The notes: generated by a model from the sequence alone, not told the origin. 64,000 nucleotides of DNA from Aequorivita sp. (GCA_024637015.1 JAGXGE010000009.1:1-64000), one strand, 5' to 3'; numbered from the stretch's first letter, positions 16,020-24,829 are shown. Made by a program: numbers and translations.

Positions 16020-16634
16020 TTATTGTTTTTTATCTTTAAAATTTCCGTTGAAAGCAAATTCTTCCTGTTGCTTCCTTTCTCGCATTTTCTTGAGTTCCTG
16101 CTTCGTTAAATCGTCGGGTAAATCTTCTGGATCACCACCAAAATAGCCAAAGGCCACAGCAGTTGTTACGTGATAGTCATCTGGAACGTGAAACTCTTTT
16201 TGGGCTTTTTTAAACTGAACTCCCGCCATTTGGTGCACCGCAATATCCATACTTTGAGCTTGATGAACCACATTGCCCATAAAAAGCCCTAGATCGTGCA
16301 GGGCATGAAAGTTTTCCTTTTCTTTTTTATTCATTGTTTTTTTGAAAGCGTTTATCCACAACATTTGCGCATTGCCTGCCCAAGTTTGGTTAAAATCATC
16401 CAAACAATCAAAAATACGGTCGTACATCTCGGTACCTTTAATCCCCCAAATAACACGCCACGGCTGAATGTTTGAAGCACTGGGAGCCCAGCGGCCTGCT
16501 TCCAATAATATCTTCACTTTTTCTTCGGTGATTGGAGTTTCCGCAAAGCTCCTCGGGCTCCATCTGTTTTTTATACTGTCTAAAACAGGGTGGTCTAAAG
16601 GAGTGATTTTCTTAATTGTAGTCAATTTTTCCAT
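16020..16634 (-). CDS. Nitroreductase family protein
   Basis: 204 residues. The FMN-binding motif RWSPRSFAETPI near the N-terminus, then LLEAGRWAPSASNIQPWRVI, and later DLGLFMGNVVHQAQSMDI and TAVAFGYFG, are standard for FMN-dependent nitroreductases. Such enzymes reduce nitro groups, quinones or flavins with NAD(P)H in the cytoplasm. First gene of an operon with a small charged protein and an NADP-oxidoreductase, which suggests a redox or xenobiotic stress role. Substrate not predictable. Confidence 0.9.
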   Translation of the reverse strand: MEKLTTIKKITPLDHPVLDSIKNRWSPRSFAETPITEEKVKILLEAGRWAPSASNIQPWRVIWGIKGTEMYDRIFDCLDDFNQTWAGNAQMLWINAFKKTMNKKEKENFHALHDLGLFMGNVVHQAQSMDIAVHQMAGVQFKKAQKEFHVPDDYHVTTAVAFGYFGGDPEDLPDDLTKQELKKMRERKQQEEFAFNGNFKDKKQ

Positions 16635-16773
16635 ATTTTTTATTTTAAATGTACCAAGTTTGTATTGGCTTAAAAAGTTTTTAAAAAAGATTTAACGCTC
16701 TGTTTCATTATTAACATTTTCCTATAATTTTATGACGGTATTTGCACTTATTTTTGCTTAAAAATTTTAATTA

Positions 16774-17733
16774 ATGATCGTCTGGGGAATTTTTATTGCT
16801 TTTATTATATTATTTCTTGCTTTGGACTTGGGTGTTTTTAACCGCAATCCACATGTAATCAAAACTAAAGAAGCTGCTATTTGGACCGCAATTTGGGTAA
16901 CTGTAGCGCTTGGTTTTTCAGGGGTTATCTACTGGCTCTTCAAAGATGGTTTGATCGAGAACCCTACAGATCTCACACCACAACTTGCTGTATTAAAATA
17001 TATAACGGGTTATTTAATAGAACTCTCGTTAAGCATTGACAACGTTTTTGTAATAGCCGTTATTTTTTCTTCTTTCGCAATTCCGAAGAAATACCAACAT
17101 GAGGTTTTGTTTTGGGGAATTCTGGGAGCGATTGTTTTTAGAGCGTTAATGATCTTCTTTGGCGTTGCTTTAATCAATAAGTTTGACTGGATAATTTATG
17201 TTTTTGGGGCCTTTCTGTTGTTTACGGCTTTCAGAATGTTGGTTCACAAAGAATCTGAATTTAACCCGAAAAAGTCTAAGATATTTCGTTTAATGAAAAA
17301 GATATTTCCCGTTAGTTACAAAATGGACGGCGATAAATTTTTTATCAAACGGATGGGCATTCGCGCGGCTACTCCCCTATTTGTTGCGTTAATTATTATT
17401 GAATTAACGGATATTCTTTTTGCGCTGGATAGTATTCCTGCCATTCTTGCCATCACGGCAGATCCTTTTATAGTTTTCAGTTCAAATATTTTAGCAATTT
17501 TAGGACTTCGTTCCATGTATTTTTTAATCTCGCGTATGTTGACCAAGTTTCGATATATCAATTATAGTTTGGTTGTAATACTCGCTTTTGTTGGCGTAAA
17601 AATGATTCTTTCCCACAATGTTGAAATCCCAGAATGGCTTTCTCTTGGTGTTATTGGTTTTTCACTTGCAGGAGGAATTATTGCTTCTCTACTTATCCCC
17701 GATCCAAACCCGCTGCCCTCTGAAGAAGATTAA
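16774..17733 (+). CDS. TerC/Alx family integral membrane protein
   Basis: 319 residues, about nine transmembrane helices. Family signatures are LSIDNVFVIAVIFSSF in the second third and ELTDILFALDSIPAILAIT later, both with membrane-embedded Asp residues that point to metal ion handling. TerC/Alx proteins are linked to Mn2+ export, pH stress and metal loading of secreted proteins. It starts divergently from the nitroreductase operon. No yybP-ykoY-like riboswitch is recognisable in the 139-base upstream gap. Confidence 0.9.
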   Translation: MIVWGIFIAFIILFLALDLGVFNRNPHVIKTKEAAIWTAIWVTVALGFSGVIYWLFKDGLIENPTDLTPQLAVLKYITGYLIELSLSIDNVFVIAVIFSSFAIPKKYQHEVLFWGILGAIVFRALMIFFGVALINKFDWIIYVFGAFLLFTAFRMLVHKESEFNPKKSKIFRLMKKIFPVSYKMDGDKFFIKRMGIRAATPLFVALIIIELTDILFALDSIPAILAITADPFIVFSSNILAILGLRSMYFLISRMLTKFRYINYSLVVILAFVGVKMILSHNVEIPEWLSLGVIGFSLAGGIIASLLIPDPNPLPSEED

Positions 17734-17755
17734 TTTCACAAAATCCTATTAAAAG

Positions 17756-17787
17756 TTTGGAATGGATTTTCGGCTATTGTATCTTTA
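17756..17787 (+). promoter_or_regulatory. Promoter of ribosome hibernation factor gene
   Basis: TTTG (17756-17759), a 20-base spacer, then TATCTTTA (17780-17787); good fit to TTTG/TAnnTTTG of Bacteroidota sigma factor. Confidence 0.6.
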
Positions 17788-17813
17788 AAATTGATAAATA
17801 AAACCAACAAATT

Positions 17814-18116
17814 ATGAATATAAACTTTGAGTACCACGATGTGGCAGCGAGCCCTAGATTGGAAGCTTTTGTAGGTGAAAAACTAAATAAACTTGAAAAT
17901 AAATATGACTCAATTGTAGGTGCGGACGTTTATTTTAAAAAAGAAAACACTTCCAATCCAGAATTCGGAAAAATATGTAGTATTCGTTTGGCTATACCTG
18001 GCCCCACTATTTTTGCAGAAACATCCCTAGGCTCTTTTGAAGCTTCTGTTGCAAAAGTTATAACAGAACTTCGCTCACAACTTCAAAAAAGAAAAGAAAA
18101 ACTAAATTCACACTAA
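17814..18116 (+). CDS. raiA: Ribosome hibernation-promoting factor, short HPF/RaiA type
   Basis: 100 residues of the beta-alpha-beta-beta-beta-alpha S30AE fold: MNINFEYHDVAASPRLEAFVGEKL, KYDSIVGADVYFK, and a C-terminal helix SFEASVAKVITELRSQLQK ending Lys-rich. Only the short form is present, without the dimerisation domain of long HPF. It binds the 30S A/P site region and inactivates ribosomes in slow growth. A clear promoter of its own (17756-17787). The TerC gene upstream and the Spx-like gene downstream fit a stress regulon. Confidence 0.9.
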   Translation: MNINFEYHDVAASPRLEAFVGEKLNKLENKYDSIVGADVYFKKENTSNPEFGKICSIRLAIPGPTIFAETSLGSFEASVAKVITELRSQLQKRKEKLNSH

Positions 18117-18201
18117 ATATGAAATGTCAAATAACAAGTTATAAGCCATTTAGTCGATTATAATCGGACTTCATATTAATAAAACAAAAGACTAAATACA
18201 G

Positions 18202-18675
18202 ATGAATGATATGGGAGTAATAGCGAGAGACGAAAGACAGTTAACACTTATATATAGCAGTAATACCCGAGTTGGCAGACATACACTTAGCTATTTAACA
18301 GGTCTTGACGAAAAATATTTGGCAATAGATTTGGCTAAAACGAAAGTTTCCGACACACAATGGGCCGAAATTGCCAAGACTCTTGGTGTTAAAATTGGGG
18401 ATCTTGTGGATAAAAGAGAACTCGATTTGAGTGAGGAAAGTACTGCAGGATTTAGCTCAAATGACTGGCTTAAAATCATTCAGAAAAATGATTCCGTAAT
18501 TTCAAGGCCTATTGCCATTAAAGGAAAACGAACCAAACAAATAGTAAATCCACCGGAAATCATGGAATTTTTTGCTGTGGATTCAGCAGGTTTAGAACAA
18601 AGTCCAATGGATGGGGAAGACCCAGACATTGAGAGCACAACGGAAGGTGAAAATTTTATTGAAAAGGACGAATAA
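18202..18675 (+). CDS. ArsC/Spx-like thioredoxin-fold protein without redox Cys
   Basis: 157 residues. Residues ~8-120 follow the ArsC/Spx fold (LIYSSNTRVGRHTLSYL, then NDWLKIIQKNDSVISRPIAIKG). The catalytic Cys expected after the first strand is replaced (SSNTRVG), so no arsenate reductase activity is expected. The acidic tail (~125-157) ends EKDE. It may act as a regulator or adaptor, as Spx does with RNA polymerase, but this is inference. The start could also be the ATG three codons later (MGVIARDERQ). Its stop abuts that of the convergent gene 18676-19044. Confidence 0.75.
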   Translation: MNDMGVIARDERQLTLIYSSNTRVGRHTLSYLTGLDEKYLAIDLAKTKVSDTQWAEIAKTLGVKIGDLVDKRELDLSEESTAGFSSNDWLKIIQKNDSVISRPIAIKGKRTKQIVNPPEIMEFFAVDSAGLEQSPMDGEDPDIESTTEGENFIEKDE

Positions 18676-18690
18676 TTATTCGTCTTTTTT
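18661..18690. terminator. Symmetric bidirectional terminator across two touching stop codons
   Basis: GACGAATAATTATTCGTC (18667-18684) is a perfect 18-bp palindrome made of both gene ends. It is flanked by A-rich sequence on the left and T-rich on the right, so each strand gets a stem and U-run. Confidence 0.75.
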
Positions 18691-19044
18691 TACTGTTTCC
18701 AATGGTTGAATTTTTGGTTTAACCTGTTTGTAAACTTTCCATTGCGGGCGTGTTATTATATCTTTCATTTCATCAGTTTCTTGCTGTTGAAGTTGGTAGA
18801 GCATGTTGAGTTTTTCCTTTCCTTCAAATTCTTCTTCTATTTTATAACTTCGGATTAAAAATTCTTCAACTTTTTGCTGAAACAAAAGCTGTTGTTTTCC
18901 TGTTAAAGCAAGTTCGGGAATATAACTATTGGTTATTTTCACAGCTTCCTCTTTAGCCTCAAGATTTGATTTTTGCAAAAATGGATCTTGGGAAAATGCG
19001 GAAATACTTATAAACAGTATTAGTAATGGAAATAGTTTTTTCAT
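18676..19044 (-). CDS. Small periplasmic protein, unknown function
   Basis: 122 residues with a signal peptide (1-19, ending SAFSQ). The mature part is mainly helical and charged (LALTGKQQLLFQQKVEEFL, then QQQETDEMKDIITRPQWKVYKQVKP), recalling small Spy/CpxP-like or 'TGKQ' periplasmic proteins in which an LT--Q helix repeats. Both this protein and its convergent neighbour end in KDE because the two ends share a palindrome. No enzyme motif. Confidence 0.75.
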   Translation of the reverse strand: MKKLFPLLILFISISAFSQDPFLQKSNLEAKEEAVKITNSYIPELALTGKQQLLFQQKVEEFLIRSYKIEEEFEGKEKLNMLYQLQQQETDEMKDIITRPQWKVYKQVKPKIQPLETVKKDE

Positions 19045-19176
19045 GGCTTTTAAGTTTACTTAAAATTAATAAATCAAAAAGGCAAAGCAAATATTTTAAC
19101 CCTCTTTAACGGGATTATAAAGAGGAATTAACGAAATGATAAGAAAGAATTGTATATAAATATTTAAAAGATTTCT

Positions 19177-19428
19177 TTAAGCAGAAATCTTTTGCTGAAT
19201 TAGAGAAATAGCATCATTTACATTGCGAAGACTTTCCATATCTTCATTTTTAAATTCAATGTTGAACTCATCCTCAATATCTAAAATAATATCCACGAGA
19301 TGTGCCGAGTTTATATTCAGCTCTCGGGTCAAATCACTGTCTCGATTTATTTCTTTTGCGGAAACATCCTCGGGCAAATAAGTTTTTATAATAGGTTCAA
19401 GAAGCCTGTAAATTTCTTCCGAATTCAT
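19177..19428 (-). CDS. Acyl carrier protein of type III PKS operon
   Basis: 83 residues from ATG (MNSEEIYRLL); the track's longer start is an upstream GTG inside the ketosynthase end. Four-helix ACP with the phosphopantetheine Ser at about 41 in NINSAHLVDII (canonical DSL replaced by NSA), and the acidic helix IILDIEDEFNIEF. It begins four bases after the ketosynthase stop and is the last gene in the seven-gene operon. It would carry the acyl chain made by the operon's ketosynthase, dehydratase and reductase. Confidence 0.88.
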   Translation of the reverse strand: MNSEEIYRLLEPIIKTYLPEDVSAKEINRDSDLTRELNINSAHLVDIILDIEDEFNIEFKNEDMESLRNVNDAISLIQQKISA

Positions 19429-19432
19429 AGTT

Positions 19433-20704
19433 CTAAATTTTTTTAAAGATAGCACAAGCGTTCACATCACCAAAACCAAAACTGGCCTTGGCTATGGTGT
19501 GTAGCGAAGTTTTAAGTAATTTCATCGAAATTCTTTCTTGAGAAATGATTTCATCTATTTTTGGGTGCAAATTCTCACAATTTACATTGGGAAAAATAAA
19601 ACCTTCGTGAAGTTGAAGTATTGCCGAAACGATCTCAATACTTCCGCTTGCAGCCAAGCAATGGCCAACCATTCCTTTTAAGGAATTTATATAGGGAAAG
19701 TCATTCCCTTTTCGGTCCAGCGCAATGCTCCAGTTTTCAATCTCGTCCGGATCTTTAATTGTTGCGGTTAAGTGTCCATTGATATAATCAATCTCCGAAG
19801 CATAAATATTTGCGTCTTTTAATGCATCTTTTATACATTTTTGAATTGCTATACTATTGGGCGCGGTCATACTCCCTCCTCCTCTTTGGCCTCCATTATT
19901 TACAGAACCTCCCAAGATTTCTGCATAAATAGTTGCACCGCGCTTTTGCGCATTTTCCAAAGATTCAAGCAAATAAGCCCCTGCCCCACTTCCAGGAACA
20001 AATCCGCTAGCATCTGCGCTCATTGGACCTGCAACCTTTTCGGGAGAATCATTGTATTTATAGGTTGTAACCTTCATTGCATCAAAACCGCCCCAAATGT
20101 AAGGTCCTTGATCACTCGTACTGCCACAGAGCATATAGGTAGCTTTTCCATCGGCAATGTGCTCATAGCCCATCAAAAGTGCTTCTGCGCCAGTGGCGCA
20201 AGCAGAAGAATTGGCCGTAACCATATTTCCAGCGCCAATGAGTCCACCCAGATAGGCGCTCACCCCACTTGTCATAGTTTGTGCCACAGAATTGCTTCCC
20301 AAACGGCGTACGTTTTTATCGTCAATTTTATAAATGGCTTCGCGAAATTTTTCAACTCCACTAGTACCACTTCCAAAGATGATTCCCAAATCCCACAGCG
20401 GTTCTTCATCATTTTTTGCAGGTTCCAATTTGGCATCTTTGAATGCATCCATTCCTGCAATTATACCATATAAAATTCCGCTGCTATTGAAATTACGAAG
20501 TTGTAACTCTGAAAGATATTCCCTTTTTTTTTCTTCGGAAATAATTGGCATTGCTCCCAACTGACAAGAAAAATTAAGATCACGTAGTTCGGGGAGAAAC
20601 CGGATTCCAGAAACCCCATTTTTTATGGCTTCAGTAAATTTTGGAATTCCTACCCCATTTGGTGAAACAACTCCCAGACCAGTAATTACAACGCGTTTCT
20701 TCAT
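19433..20704 (-). CDS. Beta-ketoacyl-ACP synthase (FabF-like) of type III PKS operon
   Basis: 423 residues, thiolase fold, KAS I/II type. Catalytic triad visible: C169 in TANSSACATGAEA, H311 in INGHLTATIKDPDE and H348 in GMVGHCLAASGS. The usual HGTST motif reads HLTAT, so it is a divergent, probably dedicated, enzyme. It condenses malonyl-ACP with an acyl primer. It sits 4-6 bp from its neighbours, the ACP and dehydratase. Together they suggest a private fatty acyl supply for the type III PKS. Confidence 0.9.
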   Translation of the reverse strand: MKKRVVITGLGVVSPNGVGIPKFTEAIKNGVSGIRFLPELRDLNFSCQLGAMPIISEEKKREYLSELQLRNFNSSGILYGIIAGMDAFKDAKLEPAKNDEEPLWDLGIIFGSGTSGVEKFREAIYKIDDKNVRRLGSNSVAQTMTSGVSAYLGGLIGAGNMVTANSSACATGAEALLMGYEHIADGKATYMLCGSTSDQGPYIWGGFDAMKVTTYKYNDSPEKVAGPMSADASGFVPGSGAGAYLLESLENAQKRGATIYAEILGGSVNNGGQRGGGSMTAPNSIAIQKCIKDALKDANIYASEIDYINGHLTATIKDPDEIENWSIALDRKGNDFPYINSLKGMVGHCLAASGSIEIVSAILQLHEGFIFPNVNCENLHPKIDEIISQERISMKLLKTSLHTIAKASFGFGDVNACAIFKKI

Positions 20705-20710
20705 TTCGGC

Positions 20711-21151
20711 TTATTCTCTTTTCAAAATCATTCCACTAATAGTTCCTTTAGCGACAACTTCATCTTTTGCATTCAGCATTTTTACTTTACATTTTAATTT
20801 TTGAAACCTAAAATATATCTTTTCTGAAATAACGAAAACTTTTTCACCCGGATAAACAGGAAGATAAAAATCAATTTCGGTACTACTTAGCGCAAATGTC
20901 GATTTCTCTGAAATATTTTCTTCTTTTAAAATATAGACTCCAAAACATACCAAGCCAATTTGTGCCATACATTCCGTTAAAATCACACCCGGTGTGACAG
21001 GATTATTTTTGAAATGACCTTCATAAAAAAACAAGTCATTTTTGAATGTATAAGTTCCTGTTATACTTTCCTTTGAAACTGACAGCAACTCATCCACAAA
21101 TATAAAGGGTTCAGAGTATGGAAGTTGCTCTATTATTTTTTGGATGTTCAT
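20711..21151 (-). CDS. 3-hydroxyacyl-ACP dehydratase, FabZ-like hotdog fold
   Basis: 146 residues. The hotdog helix motif FYEGHFKNNPVTPGVILTECMAQ has the catalytic His (H46) and Glu (E60) as in FabZ. The rest (STEIDFYLPVYPGEKVFV, LNAKDEVVAKGTISGMI) fits the family. It removes water from 3-hydroxyacyl-ACP. Gap of 9 bp to the SDR upstream and 6 bp to the ketosynthase downstream. Confidence 0.9.
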   Translation of the reverse strand: MNIQKIIEQLPYSEPFIFVDELLSVSKESITGTYTFKNDLFFYEGHFKNNPVTPGVILTECMAQIGLVCFGVYILKEENISEKSTFALSSTEIDFYLPVYPGEKVFVISEKIYFRFQKLKCKVKMLNAKDEVVAKGTISGMILKRE

Positions 21152-21160
21152 ATATTCAAT

Positions 21161-21934
21161 CTATCTTAAACTTTCACCGCCATCTACTTTCAGAATCGTT
21201 CCATTTATCCAATCGGCTTCATTTTTACAAAGTAAATAAACTGCGCTAGCAACATCATCCGGACTTGTTAATCTGCTGAATGGATTGCGAAGCTTTGCCA
21301 TTTCAGCTAATTTGTCACTATCTGGAATTACTAAAAATGATGGTGTTTCTGTAGTTCCAGCTTGAATACAGTTGGTGGTAATATTCAAAGGTGCTAATTC
21401 TATAGCCATATTTCGCATTAAAGACTCCAGTACTGATTTTGCTGCTGAAACTGCTGCATAACCAGGCCAAACCCTTGAATTTCCTTCACTAGTAAATGCA
21501 ATGCTGCGTGCCTTCTTTGTAAAAATGCCGTTTTCTATCAAGGTTTGAACCCACTCATACCAGCTAATTGCCATTGCATGAATGGTTATTTCTAAATCCT
21601 GCTTAGATAATTTTTCGCTCATGACAGCATCCATACTTTTTAAACTGCCTTTAGCTATGCTGTGAAGCAATAGTTTTACGCTATTTTTTGGAAATTGTTT
21701 GATTATTTCATTTCTAACATCTTCATTTAAAGCATCTTTATTAAACGTCTTTACAGCTACTCCAAAAGTTTTCATCTTTATCACTTCCTCCTCAAATGCT
21801 GCCAGACTACTCTTTCGATCACGATGAACGATGCAGATATTCATTCCTTGGGAAGCTAGTTTTATAGCACTTGCAAGACCTAAACCGCTACTTCCGCCAA
21901 GTATGATTGCCCATTGATTTTTAAATTCGCTCAT
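21161..21934 (-). CDS. SDR-family reductase with enoyl-ACP-reductase signature
   Basis: 257 residues. Gly motif LGGSSGLGLASAI for NAD(P)H near the N-terminus. The active site shows Tyr-X6-Lys (GYAAVSAAKSVLESLMRNMA) as in FabI/FabL enoyl reductases, instead of the Tyr-X3-Lys of ketoreductases. NCIQAGTTETPS and NGTILKVDGGESL close the fold. So a 2-enoyl-ACP reductase is more likely than a FabG, though not proven. No separate ketoreductase is in the operon, so that step would rely on the general FabG or on this enzyme. Confidence 0.8.
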   Translation of the reverse strand: MSEFKNQWAIILGGSSGLGLASAIKLASQGMNICIVHRDRKSSLAAFEEEVIKMKTFGVAVKTFNKDALNEDVRNEIIKQFPKNSVKLLLHSIAKGSLKSMDAVMSEKLSKQDLEITIHAMAISWYEWVQTLIENGIFTKKARSIAFTSEGNSRVWPGYAAVSAAKSVLESLMRNMAIELAPLNITTNCIQAGTTETPSFLVIPDSDKLAEMAKLRNPFSRLTSPDDVASAVYLLCKNEADWINGTILKVDGGESLR

Positions 21935-21936
21935 AA

Positions 21937-22989
21937 TTAAAATTTCAATAATACACGCTGTGCAGAAAAACCCGGACCGAAGCTAAGCATCAATCCCAAA
22001 TCTCCTTTTGCAGGTTTTTGATCCATAAATCTTTCCAAAACATAGAGTACCGTAGCACTACTCATATTTCCGTACAATTTAAGCACTTCTTTGGTATCAT
22101 CAATGTTTTTACCCAAGCTGCCAAACAAATCCTCAACTGTTTCTACAATTTTGCGTCCGCCGGGATGAAAAATAAGATGATCAATATCTTCAATTTTTAA
22201 GTTGCTTTTCTTTAAAAATGGATGGATGATAGCAGGAAAATGCTCGGCGATTTTCTCAGGAACCGATTTATCGAGAATCATCTGAAGTCCTGTATTTACT
22301 ACTTTAAAGCCCATCATACTTGTTGCTTCATAAAAATGATACATCTCTTCTGCAAGAATTTCGGGGCCATTGTCCTCTTCGTTTGACGACATCAATACAC
22401 AAGCCGCTCCATCACCAAAAATAGCAGCGCTTACAATATTTACCATCGAGAAATCTTCTAGTTGAAAAGTAGCCGTTGGAGCTTCTAGGGCAATTACTGC
22501 GGCCCGTTTTCCAGGATTTGCCTTTAAAAAATTATTTGCGTAGATAATACCTGATATTCCTGCAGCACAGCCCATTTCTGTGACTGGCAATCGAACAATA
22601 TCCTGCTTCATTTGCAATTCGTTAATTAAATAGGCATCTACAGATGGAATCATAATACCCGTACAGCTAACTGTGATAATAAAATCTATATCGGTAGGTT
22701 TCCAGTTTGCCTTATTAAGTGCTTTTTCAAGACATTGTTTACCAAGTTTTGTGATTTCACGGATGTAAATATCATTGCGTTCCTGAAAACTTGTATTTGT
22801 GAAAACCTCAATGGGGTCCATTATGGAATAACGCTTATCGACACCCGCGCCTTCAAAAATTTTAATCACTTTTCTTTGAAAACGACTATCTTGGCCTTGC
22901 ATCCATTGTTTTACAAACGGAATAACTTCTTCTGTGTTCCGGCTATGTTTGGGTAATTGTTTTGCAACTGTGGCTATTTTAACGCTCAT
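21937..22989 (-). CDS. Type III polyketide synthase (chalcone synthase family)
   Basis: 350 residues from the ATG at MSVKIATVAK, which overlaps the methyltransferase stop (ATGA); the track's start is upstream and unlikely. Catalytic triad C141 (VTEMGCAAGISG), H275 (LIFHPGGRK) and N308 (KLYGNMSSAT). GDGAACVLM is also conserved. It extends an acyl starter with malonyl-CoA and cyclises it to resorcinol or pyrone rings. In the S. griseus srs operon a type III PKS is accompanied by a methyltransferase and a flavoprotein hydroxylase; the same trio is present here, plus a private FAS-like set. Confidence 0.92.
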   Translation of the reverse strand: MSVKIATVAKQLPKHSRNTEEVIPFVKQWMQGQDSRFQRKVIKIFEGAGVDKRYSIMDPIEVFTNTSFQERNDIYIREITKLGKQCLEKALNKANWKPTDIDFIITVSCTGIMIPSVDAYLINELQMKQDIVRLPVTEMGCAAGISGIIYANNFLKANPGKRAAVIALEAPTATFQLEDFSMVNIVSAAIFGDGAACVLMSSNEEDNGPEILAEEMYHFYEATSMMGFKVVNTGLQMILDKSVPEKIAEHFPAIIHPFLKKSNLKIEDIDHLIFHPGGRKIVETVEDLFGSLGKNIDDTKEVLKLYGNMSSATVLYVLERFMDQKPAKGDLGLMLSFGPGFSAQRVLLKF

Positions 22990-23705
22990 AATTCTTTTTT
23001 GAGTATCCATTGGTAACGGTAGGCCCAGCTCCAATGGATTTCACTTTTTTGATTTGGGATTTTTATTGAAATTTCTTCCAGTTCATGTTTTTTAAAGCCT
23101 CTGGCTATGGAAACAAGACCATCATGTTTTGCTGTTTTGGTTTTCAAAAACAATTCACTTACTACTTTAAAAAGGCTGAAAGCCACTAAGCTTCTTTGTA
23201 AATCATTAATGACTAAGCCTTTTTTTGATTTGTTCAGAAGTATTCTCAATAATGCTTCAATATTTTCATTGTTGAAATGATGCATAAAAAGTGTACACAA
23301 TGCAATATCGCAATTCGGAATTAATTCTTCTTCTAAAAAAACATCAATTTTTTTAAATTTTATATTTGGATAATTGCAGCTCTTTTTTTTAGCGAATTCT
23401 AAAATATTTTGGTTGAAATCTATTCCGATGCATTCAAAATTGTAATTATTTTTTTTCCCGTAATCTGCACACTTTCGAAGCAATTCTCCGTCACCACAAC
23501 CGATGTCTAAAATTACAACCGAATCCTTTTTTGAGTGGCCGCTTAAAAGCTTTTCAATTCCATCAATAGAGATACTGTTCCCGCCTAGCCACTTATTTAC
23601 AGTTTTTAAATCGCCCAAAAGATTTTTCATTTCTTTTCCTTGGAAGTCCAAATCGTCCATTATTTCTATTTGTTCGGACCTGTATTTATTACTGAAAGTT
23701 ATCAT
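22986..23705 (-). CDS. Class I SAM-dependent methyltransferase of PKS operon
   Basis: 239 residues. Motif I VVILDIGCGDGELLRKC and the following acidic strand end CIGIDFN define the SAM site; CDIALCTLFMHHF is the post-II region. The tail is basic and aromatic (IHWSWAYRYQWILKKEL). ATGA overlaps with both neighbours show translational coupling. Probably O- or C-methylates the polyketide, as SrsB does; the site is unknown. Confidence 0.88.
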   Translation of the reverse strand: MITFSNKYRSEQIEIMDDLDFQGKEMKNLLGDLKTVNKWLGGNSISIDGIEKLLSGHSKKDSVVILDIGCGDGELLRKCADYGKKNNYNFECIGIDFNQNILEFAKKKSCNYPNIKFKKIDVFLEEELIPNCDIALCTLFMHHFNNENIEALLRILLNKSKKGLVINDLQRSLVAFSLFKVVSELFLKTKTAKHDGLVSIARGFKKHELEEISIKIPNQKSEIHWSWAYRYQWILKKEL

Positions 23706-24829
23706 ACAGATTTGGTGCCATGGGTTTTTTCAATAATTTTTGGAACTATGGAAGGAACAGCCCTAGCAAAGGAAAACCCTACTTTGCAAGCAAACGGATT
23801 CAATAAAACCCGTTGTATGAATCTTCCTGTTTTTAAACGCTTTCCGAATTCATTTTGCCATTGGTTTGTGTATTTTTCTTCCAGTTTGTCTCTATCAAAA
23901 TTGTTGTTTTGAAAAGCCTCTAGAAATATTTCTGAAAAAATCTGGGCACTTTTAATTGCCATTGCCATCCCATTGCCACATAGCGGATGTATCAAGCCAG
24001 CACTGTCTCCAACCATAAAAATATGATTTTCAACAGGCTTCTTTTTATGAAACGAAATCTGGCTAATGGTCAATGGTTTTTTAAAGATTGGGTTTGCTTC
24101 ACTAAAAAATTTCTCTAAAAAAGGGTTTTTTGAAAGCTCCTTTTTTTGAAAATTTTCAATGTCCCCATATTTTTTGAAAGACTTGAAAGTAGTCAAATAG
24201 CAAGCATTCACAGCATTTGTTTCTGTTCTGCTCAACCCGCAGTAGCCACCTTTGAAATTATGAAGGGCAACCGTATCATCGGGGAAATCGTATTCAAAGT
24301 GATTTTTTACAGCAAGCCAAGAGGAATTTTGCTTCATAAAATCACGCTTCAAAAAAGAATCGATATTTGATCGTTTCCCAAAAGAACCTACTACAAAATC
24401 AGCATTATAAACATCTTTTCTTTGTGTTGAAACATTAAATTGGTTTTTGTCAAAATCAACTTTTTCAACAGTATCAAAAACAATCGTTGCTTTATTTTTA
24501 AGGGATTGGTAAAGTAGATTATCAAATGCATACCTACTCAATCCAAATCCACCCAAAGGCAGATTTACATTTATAGGCAAACCTTTTGCGTCCGTTATTT
24601 CAAATTTTGATATTTTTTTGGCTCCAACTGATAAAGGATCAATTCCTAGGGATTGTAAATAAGGCAATACTTCATTGCTTACATATTCACCACATACTTT
24701 GTGATGTGGATACTTGTTTTTTTCAATCAAACAGACTTTACAATTATTATTTGAAAGATGTAAAGCAGTGGTTAGCCCAGCCAGTCCACCTCCAATTATA
24801 ACGATATCCCATTTTTTATTGTTTGTCAT
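23702..24829 (-). CDS. FAD-dependent oxidoreductase (geranylgeranyl-reductase/hydroxylase type)
   Basis: 375 residues. N-terminal FAD site DIVIIGGGLAGLTTALHLS with CLIEKNKYPHHKVCGEYVS just after, then GDSAGLIHPLCGNGMAMAIKSA near 280-300, the mark of the PHBH/GGR flavoprotein group. No signal peptide. First gene of the seven-gene operon. By analogy with SrsC it may hydroxylate or oxidise the aromatic ring to a quinone. A -7-like TAGCTTTA lies in the short gap to the upstream terminator, so the operon may have its own start there. Confidence 0.85.
   Translation of the reverse strand: MTNNKKWDIVIIGGGLAGLTTALHLSNNNCKVCLIEKNKYPHHKVCGEYVSNEVLPYLQSLGIDPLSVGAKKISKFEITDAKGLPINVNLPLGGFGLSRYAFDNLLYQSLKNKATIVFDTVEKVDFDKNQFNVSTQRKDVYNADFVVGSFGKRSNIDSFLKRDFMKQNSSWLAVKNHFEYDFPDDTVALHNFKGGYCGLSRTETNAVNACYLTTFKSFKKYGDIENFQKKELSKNPFLEKFFSEANPIFKKPLTISQISFHKKKPVENHIFMVGDSAGLIHPLCGNGMAMAIKSAQIFSEIFLEAFQNNNFDRDKLEEKYTNQWQNEFGKRLKTGRFIQRVLLNPFACKVGFSFARAVPSIVPKIIEKTHGTKSV

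Noticed and set aside
19841-20473. 210-codon forward ORF
   Set aside because: Antisense to the ketosynthase; rich in Cys/Ile/Ser without motifs.
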